Made by a program: the position numbers and the translations under genes. Positions 51,795 to 58,792 of a stretch of DNA of 64,000 nucleotides are shown here, one piece after another. Source of the stretch: Streptomyces sp. NBC_01237 (lineage in GTDB: Bacteria > Actinomycetota > Actinomycetes > Streptomycetales > Streptomycetaceae); the NCBI RefSeq assembly GCF_035917275.1, contig NZ_CP108508.1:6820001-6884000 (forward strand). The letters run 5' to 3'. How positions within the stretch are numbered: the stretch's first letter is position 1; each line of letters begins with the position of its first letter. The notes beneath the pieces are model-generated. The model had not been told where the DNA came from and did not search any database. It saw only the letters and a list, made by a program, of their open reading frames with translations.

Positions 51795-51968
51795 TCAGAC
51801 GCTTGTGGCGCCGATTTCGACGCCGTGCTCGGCGGCCAGGCGGTGCAGGTCGTCCAGCTCGCCCTGCTCGACGTCCGCGAGGAAGTCGTCGCCCGTCTCG
51901 CGAGCACGCGTGAGGTCGGACTCGGTGCTCTTGATGCGTTGCAGCAGACCAGCGGTGAAAGCGTCCAT
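51795..51968 (-). CDS. Small conserved actinobacterial protein (57 residues)
   Basis: The ATG at 51968 has GAGGGG upstream and gives MDAFTAGLLQRIKSTESDLT, followed by an acidic helical protein (RARETGDDFLADVEQGELDD) ending in HGVEIGATSV. The frame stays open 41 codons upstream, but that part has no gene-like composition. A small protein of this kind is typical just before cutR in streptomycetes; function is unknown. No Cys, no membrane segment. Confidence 0.75.
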   Translation of the reverse strand: MDAFTAGLLQRIKSTESDLTRARETGDDFLADVEQGELDDLHRLAAEHGVEIGATSV

Positions 51969-52339
51969 AAAGCGCCCCCTCATCGTGGGTCGGTGGCACG
52001 GGGGTGTGCCCGGGATTCCTCCGGCCGGGGGCCGCAGGAGCGGGTGATCACGCCATTTCGCCGGTGTGCGGAGCGGGCTGTGGCATGCCACGTGCGTGGC
52101 GTGATCGCGGGTGTGAACCCCTCCTCCCCACGCGCAGCCTCAGAGAAACCTCAACTGGTCCGGGAATCCGGCGAATTCCCCGGAGCCGCAGGTGGCCGCG
52201 CGTCGTCTTACCGCCGGTTTATGCGCGTTGCGGGCAGGATGGATGCGCACAGTCGGTGCTGCTGACCGTGGAGCGAGCGGCCCCGACACGGGCCGTTCGC
52301 CGTGTGTACATATCGAAGGACCTAAGGAAGGAATGCGCC
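51969..52339. other. Divergent control region upstream of cutR
   Basis: 371 bp without a supported gene, between the small leftward gene and cutR. An inverted repeat GGGAAT (52162-52167), seven bases, ATTCCC (52175-52180) stands out, and TACATAT at about 52307 could be a -10 box for cutR. No -35 partner was clear. cutR's ribosome binding site GAAGGA is at 52327-52332. Confidence 0.45.
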
Positions 52340-52993
52340 GTGCGCGTACTCGTCGTCGAGGACGAGCAGCTGCTCGCCGATGCGGTGGCCACCGGACTGC
52401 GCCGGGAGGCCATGGCCGTCGACGTGGTCTACGACGGAGCGGCGGCCCTGGAGCGCGTCGGGGTCAATGACTACGACGTCGTGGTGCTGGACCGGGACCT
52501 CCCGCTGGTGCACGGCGACGACGTCTGCCGCAGGATCGTCGAGCTGGGCATGCCCACCCGGGTGCTCATGCTCACCGCCTCCGGTGACGTCAGCGACCGC
52601 GTCGAGGGCCTGGAGCTGGGCGCGGACGACTATCTGCCCAAGCCCTTCGCCTTCAGCGAGCTGACCGCCCGGGTACGGGCCCTCGGGCGCCGTACGACCG
52701 TGGCGCTGCCGCCGGTCCTGGAGCGGGCCGGCATCAAGCTCGACCCGAACCGCCGCGAGGTCTTCCGGGACGAGCAGGAGATCCAGCTCGCCCCGAAGGA
52801 GTTCGCGGTACTGGAGGTCCTGATGCGGAGCGAGGGCGCGGTCGTCTCGGCCGAGCAGCTCCTGGAGAAGGCCTGGGACGAGAACACCGACCCGTTCACG
52901 AACGTCGTGCGGGTCACCGTCATGACGCTGCGCCGCAAGCTCGGCGAGCCGCCCGTCATCGTCACCGTGCCCGGCTCCGGATACCGGATCTGA
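52340..52993 (+). CDS. cutR: CutR, OmpR-family response regulator
   Basis: Protein of 217 residues starting at GTG 52340 after GAAGGA. Receiver domain: Glu7/Asp8 in VVEDEQLL, phospho-acceptor Asp51 in VVLDRDLP, and Lys in YLPKPFAFSE. A winged-helix DNA-binding domain covers about 125-217, including APKEFAVLEVLMRSEGAV and the TVMTLRRKLGEPP recognition helix. CutRS is the two-component system known in Streptomyces for control of secretion-stress protease and antibiotic production. It is followed five bases later by cutS, with which it is certainly co-transcribed. Confidence 0.94.
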   Translation: MRVLVVEDEQLLADAVATGLRREAMAVDVVYDGAAALERVGVNDYDVVVLDRDLPLVHGDDVCRRIVELGMPTRVLMLTASGDVSDRVEGLELGADDYLPKPFAFSELTARVRALGRRTTVALPPVLERAGIKLDPNRREVFRDEQEIQLAPKEFAVLEVLMRSEGAVVSAEQLLEKAWDENTDPFTNVVRVTVMTLRRKLGEPPVIVTVPGSGYRI

Positions 52994-52998
52994 GGGCC

Positions 52999-54240
52999 GT
53001 GGCCGCCCCCGCGCCGCTCACCGCGCCTCCGAAGCCCACCTGGGAACCCAAGCAGCAGGAGCCCTCGTACCCCTGGCTGCGCCCGACCATCCGGATACGG
53101 CTCACCCTGCTGTACGGCGGCATGTTCCTGATCGCGGGCATCCTGCTGCTGTCGATCATCTACATGCTGGCCGCCCAGGCCCTGCACGTGGGCACCGAGC
53201 TGCCCTTCAAGCTGCTGCCCGACAGCAAGATCCAGCTGACCAACAACGCCTGCCCGGCGCTCACCCCGGGCCTCTCCGCCGACCAGGCCAACGCCGCGCT
53301 CAAGGCGTGCAACGGGGAGCAGCGCCAGCACGCGCTGGACACGCTGCTCAACCGCTCGCTGCTGACCCTGGTCGGCCTGAGCGTCATCGCGTTCGCCTTC
53401 GGGTACGCCATGGCGGGCCGCGTCCTGTCCCCGCTGGGCCGGATCACCCGCACCGCCCGCAGAGTGGCGGGCACCGACCTGTCCCGCCGGATCGAGCTGG
53501 ACGGCCCGGACGACGAGCTCAAGGAGCTGTCCGACACCTTCGACGACATGCTGGACCGGCTGGAGCGGGCCTTCACCGCCCAGCAGCGGTTCGTCGGCAA
53601 CGCCTCGCACGAGCTGCGCACCCCGCTCGCGATCAACCGCACGCTCCTGGAGGTCCATCTCTCCGACCCGGAGGCCCCGCCGGAGCTCCAGCAGCTCGGC
53701 AAGACCCTCCTGGCCACCAACGAGCGCAGCGAGCAGCTGGTGGAGGGTCTGCTGCTGCTCGCCCGCAGCGACAACCAGATCGTCGAGCGCAAGCCCGTCG
53801 ACCTCGCCGAAGTCGCCGAGCGCGCCATCGACCAGGCCCGTGCGGAGGCCACGTCGAAGGGCGTGACGATCCGCGGCGAGCGGGCGGTGGCCGTCGTGCA
53901 GGGCAACGGGGTCCTGCTGGAGCGGATCGCCCTGAACCTCGTACAGAACGCGGTGCGCTACAACGTGGCCGATGCGGGCTGGGTGGAGGTCACCACCGAG
54001 CTCCAGCCCGGACACGCCCTGCTGGTCGTCTCGAACACAGGTCCTGTGGTGCCGGCGTACGAGATCGACAACCTCTTCGAGCCCTTCAGACGGCTGCGCA
54101 CGGAGCGCACCGGCAGCGACAAGGGGGTCGGCCTCGGCCTGTCGATCGCGCGATCCGTCGCGCGGGCCCACGGAGGCCGTATCATCGCGGAGCCCCGCGA
54201 GGGCGGTGGTCTCGTGATGCGTGTCACCCTGCCGGTCTGA
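52999..54240 (+). CDS. cutS: CutS, sensor histidine kinase
   Basis: Protein of 413 residues from GTG 52999. TM1 (38-58, LLYGGMFLIAGILLLSIIYM) and TM2 (about 118-140, LTLVGLSVIAFAFGYAMAG) enclose an extracytoplasmic domain of ~60 residues that contains just two Cys, Cys85 and Cys104, which could form a disulfide. A HAMP segment precedes the phosphoacceptor His204 in NASHELRTPLA and an ATPase domain with NLVQNAVRYN and KGVGLGLSIARSV. Cysteine-based sensing of disulfide formation outside the cell has been proposed for CutS; this sequence has the residues for it. Complete. It ends 407 bp before DUF4193. Confidence 0.94.
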   Translation: MAAPAPLTAPPKPTWEPKQQEPSYPWLRPTIRIRLTLLYGGMFLIAGILLLSIIYMLAAQALHVGTELPFKLLPDSKIQLTNNACPALTPGLSADQANAALKACNGEQRQHALDTLLNRSLLTLVGLSVIAFAFGYAMAGRVLSPLGRITRTARRVAGTDLSRRIELDGPDDELKELSDTFDDMLDRLERAFTAQQRFVGNASHELRTPLAINRTLLEVHLSDPEAPPELQQLGKTLLATNERSEQLVEGLLLLARSDNQIVERKPVDLAEVAERAIDQARAEATSKGVTIRGERAVAVVQGNGVLLERIALNLVQNAVRYNVADAGWVEVTTELQPGHALLVVSNTGPVVPAYEIDNLFEPFRRLRTERTGSDKGVGLGLSIARSVARAHGGRIIAEPREGGGLVMRVTLPV

Positions 54241-54647
54241 GAGGCTGCACGGTGTGACGCCCGCACCGAATCCCTGTGTTCGCTTTGGGCGGAATTTTCA
54301 GGACCCGTTCCCCCTCGATCCATGTGTGATCGATCACAGAAGCGATTTTCAGGCCATCTACTCTCCGTGATCAAGCCTCCATCGGAAAGCCGGTAATCGT
54401 CCGGGTTTTCGGGGGCCGATATCACGGGAAGTACACGGGGTGGCGCCCGTGAACTGCACCATCAGGACCGTGTACGGTCCCCATCGCCACCCAAGCCGAA
54501 CGCCGTCGCGGTTGTCCGGTTGGGTGTCGATTGAGTAACAGACCTTGATGTGAGGCAAGATCTCCGCCTCAGGTCGGGCACAAGTCCGGCCTCTCACGCG
54601 TTACGTGCGCTGAGACACCCGCAGACACCCATGAGGGGGAGAGCGAC
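54241..54647. other. Gap between cutS and DUF4193 gene with a 14-bp palindrome
   Basis: 407 bp lacking a supported gene. It contains a perfect 14-bp palindrome TGTGATCGATCACA at 54325-54338. It resembles but does not match the spacing of a CRP site (TGTGA-N6-TCACA). TTGAGTAACA at 54531-54540 and TTGTCC at 54512 lie in the likely promoter area of the next gene, but no -10/-35 pair is clear. The ribosome binding site GGGGGAGAG is at about 54633-54641. Confidence 0.5.
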
Positions 54648-54944
54648 ATGGCAACGGATTACGACACCCCACGCAAGACCGACGACGACGTGGACCAGGA
54701 CAGCCTCGAAGAGCTCAAGGCTCGTCGGAGCGACAAGACGGCATCCGCCGTCGACGTCGACGAGTTCGACGCGGCCGAAGGGCTGGAGCTGCCCGGCGCG
54801 GACCTTTCCAACGAGGAACTGGCCGTCCGGGTCCTGCCCAAGCAGGCCGATGAGTTCACCTGCATGAGCTGCTTCCTCGTGCACCACCGGAGTCAGCTGG
54901 CCCGCGAGAAGAACGGCCAGCCGATCTGCCGCGACTGCGACTGA
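54648..54944 (+). CDS. DUF4193 family zinc-binding protein
   Basis: Protein of 98 residues, matching the short actinobacterial DUF4193 family. An acidic N-terminus (DVDEFDAAEGLELPGADLSN) is followed by a zinc-ribbon with FTCMSCFLVHHRSQ and PICRDCD, four Cys in two pairs. Function is unknown; the family is found beside cell-division and core genes in actinobacteria and may bind nucleic acid or RNA polymerase. Has a strong GGGGGAGAG upstream. The next gene begins 13 bp later, so the two are probably co-transcribed. Confidence 0.88.
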   Translation: MATDYDTPRKTDDDVDQDSLEELKARRSDKTASAVDVDEFDAAEGLELPGADLSNEELAVRVLPKQADEFTCMSCFLVHHRSQLAREKNGQPICRDCD

Positions 54945-54957
54945 GGTCGAGTCGGCC

Positions 54958-55923
54958 GTGGCGGGCGACACACCGTTCCGGAAGCGGCGCCTGCGGCGCC
55001 GGCACGGTCCGGAGACGCATCAGGGCGGCACAGGCCCGGCAGAGGGCATCAGCCCGTCTGCCGAGCGTTCTGCCGCCCTGCCCGATCCTTCCGGTACCTC
55101 CGACGACGAGCGGGGCCGTTCGGCCTCGCTCGAAGTGGCCGGGGCGGCAGGCGTACCGGACGGGGCCGAACAGACCACGACGACGGAGCCCAGGACCGGG
55201 GCGGGCCGTCTGGACACACTGAAACGGGGCGTACGCAAGGGCGGAGAGAGCGCCAGGGCCGCGGTCGGCCAGCTGGCCGACCGGATCATCGACATGGCTC
55301 CCCGCGTCCCGGTGCGGGATCTGGCCACCCTGCGCGCGCAGTTTCCGGGACTCGGCCCCGAGGAACTCGCCGACAAACTCATCGCGGGCGCGAGCAGAGC
55401 GACCGCGACCGTCGGCGCGGGCATCGGGGCGGCGGCCATGCTGCCCGTACCGCCCGCCATGCTCGCCGAGCTGGCAGCGGAGATCACCGGCGTCGCCGCG
55501 ATCGAGATGAAGCTCGTCGCCGAGCTCCACGAGGTCTACGGCCGGCGCCCGCAGGGCAATCTCGCCCAGCGCTCCACCGCGTATCTGACGTCCTGGACCG
55601 AGGAGCGCGGCATCGACGTCTCCCGGCCCACCACGCTCAACGCTGCACTGGGCGGCCAGATGAAACGCGAGCTGCGCCAGCAGATCATGAAGCGCATGGT
55701 GCGCGATCTGCCGAACCTGATTCCGTTCATGGTCGGCGCCGCGGTCGGCGCCGTGATGAACCGCCGCGACACCAAGAAGCTCGCCGAGAGGGTCAGGAAG
55801 GACCTGCGCAAGCAGCAGGTCGACTGGGACCGGCTCACCGAGCTGCCTCCCCTGGAGCAGCCCGCACATCCGGCCGAGCTGCCCGGGACGACCGACAGGA
55901 CCACCGGGAACGACGAGCACTGA
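54958..55923 (+). CDS. Hypothetical membrane-associated protein, possibly EcsC-like
   Basis: Protein of 321 residues from GTG 54958. The first ~85 residues are disordered and charged. The rest is helical: VPVRDLATLRAQFPGLGPEE leads to a glycine/alanine-rich region with weak hydrophobic segments (TVGAGIGAAAMLPVPPAMLA and IPFMVGAAVGAVMN), a layout like EcsC proteins. The last 45 residues are charged with LRKQQVDWDRLTELPPLEQ. Family assignment is weak and function unknown. Co-transcribed with DUF4193. Confidence 0.7.
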   Translation: MAGDTPFRKRRLRRRHGPETHQGGTGPAEGISPSAERSAALPDPSGTSDDERGRSASLEVAGAAGVPDGAEQTTTTEPRTGAGRLDTLKRGVRKGGESARAAVGQLADRIIDMAPRVPVRDLATLRAQFPGLGPEELADKLIAGASRATATVGAGIGAAAMLPVPPAMLAELAAEITGVAAIEMKLVAELHEVYGRRPQGNLAQRSTAYLTSWTEERGIDVSRPTTLNAALGGQMKRELRQQIMKRMVRDLPNLIPFMVGAAVGAVMNRRDTKKLAERVRKDLRKQQVDWDRLTELPPLEQPAHPAELPGTTDRTTGNDEH

Positions 55924-55966
55924 GGGCTGTCCTCAGGGACGGGGAAGCAGGCCCCGCGAAGGGCGC

Positions 55967-56425
55967 TCAGGCCGCCCGTACCGCCGTGAGCGCCGCCGCC
56001 AGGCCCTGCGGGTCCCGGGTGGACAGATAGACGTACGGAGTCGGGTCGGACGGATCCGTGACCTCCACCCGCACCGCCGTCGGCACATAGCTGCGCAGCA
56101 GCATGAACGCCCGCGCGTCCGCCTTGTGCGAGCGCCAGGCCCGCGCCTCCTCCGCGTCCAGCACCTCGGGCTCCCCGAGCGCCGACAGCGGAATCCGCGC
56201 GTCACCCGCGACCAGCGCGCCCGCCACCACCCGGATCCGTACGGATCCGTACGAACTCACCACGACCGCCGTCGCGGCGGTGCCGCCGACCAGGCCGCCG
56301 AGCAGGGGCAGGGTGCCGAGCGGCAGGAGCATCAGCGCACAGGCGATGCCGACCCCGAAGGCGATGAACCACCAGGAACGGGGGGCGGTGAGACGTTCGT
56401 CGAAGGGCGGTGCGGAAGGCTGCAT
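55967..56425 (-). CDS. DUF3093 membrane protein
   Basis: Protein of 152 residues. Two N-terminal membrane helices (WWFIAFGVGIACALMLLP and GTLPLLGGLVGGTAATAVV) precede a soluble domain with beta strands (IRVVAGALVAGDARIPLSAL) ending in YVYLSTRDPQGLAAAL. DUF3093 is common in actinobacteria near dut and the DUF3710 gene; function is unknown. It is divergent from the thioesterase gene at 56484 and convergent with the EcsC-like gene. Confidence 0.85.
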   Translation of the reverse strand: MQPSAPPFDERLTAPRSWWFIAFGVGIACALMLLPLGTLPLLGGLVGGTAATAVVVSSYGSVRIRVVAGALVAGDARIPLSALGEPEVLDAEEARAWRSHKADARAFMLLRSYVPTAVRVEVTDPSDPTPYVYLSTRDPQGLAAALTAVRAA

Positions 56426-56469
56426 GAATCCAAGCTTGGCACGGCGCGACCCGGGGTAGTCCGCGCGGG

Positions 56470-56483
56470 TAAGGTCTGCGCCT
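56470..56483 (+). promoter_or_regulatory. Candidate near-leaderless promoter of the thioesterase gene
   Basis: TAAGGT (56470-56475) fits a -10 box and lies eight bases before GTG 56484. There is no ribosome binding site, so the transcript probably starts at or within two bases of the GTG. Confidence 0.45.
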
Positions 56484-57068
56484 GTGAGTGGAACATCTGC
56501 AGCTCTGACACCCCCGGCCGACGCGGTGGCGCCGGTCCGGCACCCCGACGCGCCCGCCCCCGGCGAGCTCCTCGGCGCGCACTACGAACACTGTTTCGGC
56601 TGCGGTGGGGGACAGCCGCACGGTCTGCACCTCCAGGCGCGGGCCGGCGACGGCGTGAGCGTGACCGCCGAGTTCACCGTGAAGGCCGCCCACCAGGGCG
56701 CACCGGGCCTCGCGCACGGTGGCGTACTGGCCACGGCGCTGGACGAGACCCTCGGCTCGCTGAACTGGCTCCTGCGGGTCATCGCGGTGACCGGGCGGCT
56801 GGAGACCGACTTCGTGCGGCCGGTTCCGGTGGACACCGTGCTGCACCTCGACGCGCGGATCACCGCCGTACACGGCCGGAAGATCTACTCCAGTGCCACC
56901 GGCCGGATCGGCGGCCCGGACGGGCCCGTCGCGGTCCGTGCCGACGCGCTCTTCATCGAGGTCAAGGTCGACCACTTCATCGAGAACGGCCGCCCGGCCG
57001 AGATCCGCGCAGCGATGGCCGACCCCGACCAGGTCAAGCGCGCCCGTGCCTTCGAGGTGAACCCCTGA
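56484..57068 (+). CDS. PaaI-type hotdog thioesterase
   Basis: Protein of 194 residues. The hotdog fold shows the family HGGVLATALDETLG motif in GLAHGGVLATALDETLGSLN, with Asp/Glu at the active site, and CFGCGGGQPHGLHL near the N-terminus, typical of the acyl-CoA-binding members. It hydrolyses an acyl-CoA thioester; the natural substrate is unknown. It starts with GTG 56484. The stop overlaps dut's ATG (TGATG), so thioesterase, dut and DUF3710 form one operon. Confidence 0.88.
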   Translation: MSGTSAALTPPADAVAPVRHPDAPAPGELLGAHYEHCFGCGGGQPHGLHLQARAGDGVSVTAEFTVKAAHQGAPGLAHGGVLATALDETLGSLNWLLRVIAVTGRLETDFVRPVPVDTVLHLDARITAVHGRKIYSSATGRIGGPDGPVAVRADALFIEVKVDHFIENGRPAEIRAAMADPDQVKRARAFEVNP

Positions 57069-57595
57069 TGCGACAGCCCGTCGACGTACTGATCCGACTC
57101 GTCGACCCGGACGTGCCGATTCCGTCCTACGGACATCCGGGCGACGCCGGGGCCGACCTGGTGACCACCGAGGCCGCGGAACTCGCCCCCGGCGAGCGGA
57201 CCGTGCTGCCCACCGGAGTGTCGATCGCCCTGCCCGACGGGTACGCCGCGTTCGTGCACCCGCGTTCGGGCCTCGCGGCCCGCTGCGGAGTCGCCCTGGT
57301 GAATGCCCCAGGGACGGTTGATGCCGGGTACCGTGGGGAGATCAAGGTGATCGTGGTCAATCTCGACCCGCGCGAGAGCGTGCGGTTCGAGCGGTTCGAC
57401 CGGATTGCCCAACTGGTCGTCCAGCAGGTCGAGAAGGTGCGCTTCCACGAGGTGGCGGAGCTTCCCGGCTCGGCGCGGGCCGAGGGGGGCTTCGGGTCCA
57501 CCGGCGGTCATGCCGCCGTGGACGGTGTCAGGGGCGGGATCACCGACGGTGGGAACAGCTACGCATCGGTCGTATCCGACCGGGAAGGACATTGA
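57068..57595 (+). CDS. dut: Deoxyuridine triphosphatase (dUTPase)
   Basis: Protein of 175 residues with all five trimeric dUTPase motifs: GDAGADL (1), PTGVSIALPDGYAAFVHPRSG (2-3 with HPRSGLAARCG), NAPGTVDAGYRGEI (3 catalytic Asp), FDRIAQLVVQQ (4), and GSARAEGGFGSTG (5). It splits dUTP to dUMP and pyrophosphate, keeping uracil out of DNA. It has a short C-terminal extension after motif 5 (~25 residues). The ATG overlaps the preceding stop. Confidence 0.96.
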   Translation: MRQPVDVLIRLVDPDVPIPSYGHPGDAGADLVTTEAAELAPGERTVLPTGVSIALPDGYAAFVHPRSGLAARCGVALVNAPGTVDAGYRGEIKVIVVNLDPRESVRFERFDRIAQLVVQQVEKVRFHEVAELPGSARAEGGFGSTGGHAAVDGVRGGITDGGNSYASVVSDREGH

Positions 57596-57596
57596 C

Positions 57597-58370
57597 GTGT
57601 TCGGACGTCGCAAGAAGAGTGGTTCCGCCGAGGACACGGCGGACGAAGCGCGCGAGGCCGGGCAGGTCGCCGACGAGCTCGACGGTACCGACGGAGCCGA
57701 GTCCGGCGCTCGCCGGACGAACCTTCCGCCTGCCCCCAGGCCGGACGGGCCGTGGGACATCGAGGAGGTCTCCCAGCCCGGCGAGGGCCGGGTCGACCTG
57801 GGCGGCATCTTCGTGCCCGGTGTCGAGGGCATGGAGCTGCGGGTCGAGGTGGCCGGGGACGCGATCGTCGCCGCCACCGTGGTCCTGCGCGACAGCGCGG
57901 TCCAGCTGCAGGCCTTCGCCGCCCCCAAGAAGGAGGGCATCTGGGGCGAGGTCCGCGAGGAGATCGCCTCGGGCATCACCCAGCAGGGCGGGATCATCGA
58001 CGAGGTCGAGGGCCCGCTGGGCTGGGAGCTGCGCGCCCAGGTCCCCGTACAGCTTCCGGACGGGACGAACGGCGTGCAGCTGGTGCGCTTCGTCGGCGTC
58101 GACGGACCGCGCTGGTTCCTGCGCGGGGTGATCTCCGGTCAGGGTGCCGTGCAGCCGGAGGCCGCCGGACTGCTGGAGACGATCTTCCAGGACACCGTGG
58201 TCGTCCGCGGGGAGGGCCCGATGGCCCCGCGCGACCCCATCGTCCTCAAGCTCCCCAACGACGCCCAGATGGTGCCGGAGGGAATCCAGCAGGAGGACCA
58301 GGAGAACTCGAAGTTCTCCGGTGGCATGGGGCAGCTCCAGCGCGGACCCGAGATCACCGAGGTCCGCTAG
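57597..58370 (+). CDS. DUF3710 domain-containing protein
   Basis: Protein of 257 residues from GTG 57597 with GGAAGGA upstream. N-terminus is basic and disordered (MFGRRKKSGSAED), then a beta-rich DUF3710 core with GPWDIEEV, LRVEVAGDAIVAATVVLRDS, and the C-terminal PRDPIVLKLPNDAQMVPEG. DUF3710 proteins are conserved directly after dut in actinobacteria; a role is not established. It starts one base after the dut stop codon and ends at a strong terminator, which marks the end of the core block. Confidence 0.92.
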   Translation: MFGRRKKSGSAEDTADEAREAGQVADELDGTDGAESGARRTNLPPAPRPDGPWDIEEVSQPGEGRVDLGGIFVPGVEGMELRVEVAGDAIVAATVVLRDSAVQLQAFAAPKKEGIWGEVREEIASGITQQGGIIDEVEGPLGWELRAQVPVQLPDGTNGVQLVRFVGVDGPRWFLRGVISGQGAVQPEAAGLLETIFQDTVVVRGEGPMAPRDPIVLKLPNDAQMVPEGIQQEDQENSKFSGGMGQLQRGPEITEVR

Positions 58371-58393
58371 ACACGCTCTCGGCACATACGCCG

Positions 58394-58440
58394 GCCGGTG
58401 GGCCGCACCCCTTTCACGGGGTGCGGCCCACCGGCTTTTT
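58394..58440 (+). terminator. Strong rho-independent terminator after the DUF3710 gene
   Basis: An 18-bp perfect stem runs from 58394-58411 (starting GCCGGTGGGCCG) to 58418-58435, with loop TTTCAC and a TTTTT run at 58436-58440. It is the clearest intrinsic terminator in the window and insulates the kdp operon. Confidence 0.92.
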
Positions 58441-58470
58441 CCGTGCGTCCCCACCGCGTGCGGGGGCGCG

Positions 58471-58503
58471 CGTATGGGGCGCGTATCGGGCACGTATGGG
58501 CGG
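58471..58503. promoter_or_regulatory. Three 11-bp direct repeats upstream of the kdp operon
   Basis: CGTATGGGGCG (58471-58481), CGTATCGGGCA (58482-58492) and CGTATGGGCGG (58493-58503) are three head-to-tail near-copies with an exact 11-bp period. OmpR-family response regulators such as KdpE bind direct repeats of this spacing, so this is a good candidate KdpE operator. It is placed 113-145 bp before the first mini-ORF. Confidence 0.6.
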
Positions 58504-58576
58504 CATCAAGGGCTTGCCCCTCACCGTAAGGAAGGCATCAACGCGAGCGGAGAAGGCTCCGGGCGGATGTTTGCTC

Positions 58577-58602
58577 ATGAGGTCCGAGAATCCGAACCTC
58601 AT
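58577..58602 (+). promoter_or_regulatory. Leader hairpin just before the kdp ribosome binding site
   Basis: ATGAGGT (58577-58583) pairs with ACCTCAT (58596-58602) around a 12-base loop that has TCCGA twice. It ends four bases before the GGAG (58606-58609) of the first mini-ORF. It may influence translation. It does not carry the features of the c-di-AMP riboswitch. Confidence 0.4.
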
Positions 58603-58615
58603 CTAGGAGCACACG

Positions 58616-58699
58616 ATGGCCGATGTGGCCTTCGTCGTCACCACGATCGCGGTGTTCGCGCTGGTGGCTCTCATCGCGCGGGGGGTGGCGAAGCTGTGA
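58616..58699 (+). CDS. 27-residue single-span membrane peptide before kdpF
   Basis: ATG 58616 has GGAG seven bases upstream. The peptide MADVAFVVTTIAVFALVALI continues with a short basic end (ARGVAKL). It is a single hydrophobic helix. The stop overlaps the GTG of kdpF (GTGA), so it is coupled to the Kdp operon. Similar mini-proteins seem to precede kdpF in other streptomycetes by my recollection; no symbol is established. It could be a second small subunit or a lipid-like stabiliser like KdpF. Confidence 0.7.
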   Translation: MADVAFVVTTIAVFALVALIARGVAKL

Positions 58700-58785
58700 C
58701 TGCCGAGAACATCGTCGGTCTGATCGTGGCCGTCGCCCTGCTGGGCTACCTCGTCCTCGCCCTTCTGTACCCGGAGAGGTTCTGA
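58696..58785 (+). CDS. kdpF: KdpF, small stabilising subunit of the potassium pump
   Basis: A 29-residue peptide from GTG 58696. The sequence [20 protein letters not shown] ends in a typical LLYPERF C-terminus, which is the KdpF signature. KdpF is a single-span peptide that stabilises the KdpABC complex in the membrane. It lies seven bases before kdpA and overlaps the upstream mini-ORF. Confidence 0.9.
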   Translation: MTAENIVGLIVAVALLGYLVLALLYPERF

Positions 58786-58792
58786 GCCCGAA

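Noticed and set aside
54325..54338. CRP binding site
   Set aside because: The half-sites TGTGA and TCACA are separated by four bases, not six, so it was recorded only as an unassigned palindrome.
58441..58615. Possible c-di-AMP riboswitch before kdp
   Set aside because: The leader lacks the ydaO-class conserved segments seen at 31351-31503; only direct repeats and a simple hairpin are present.
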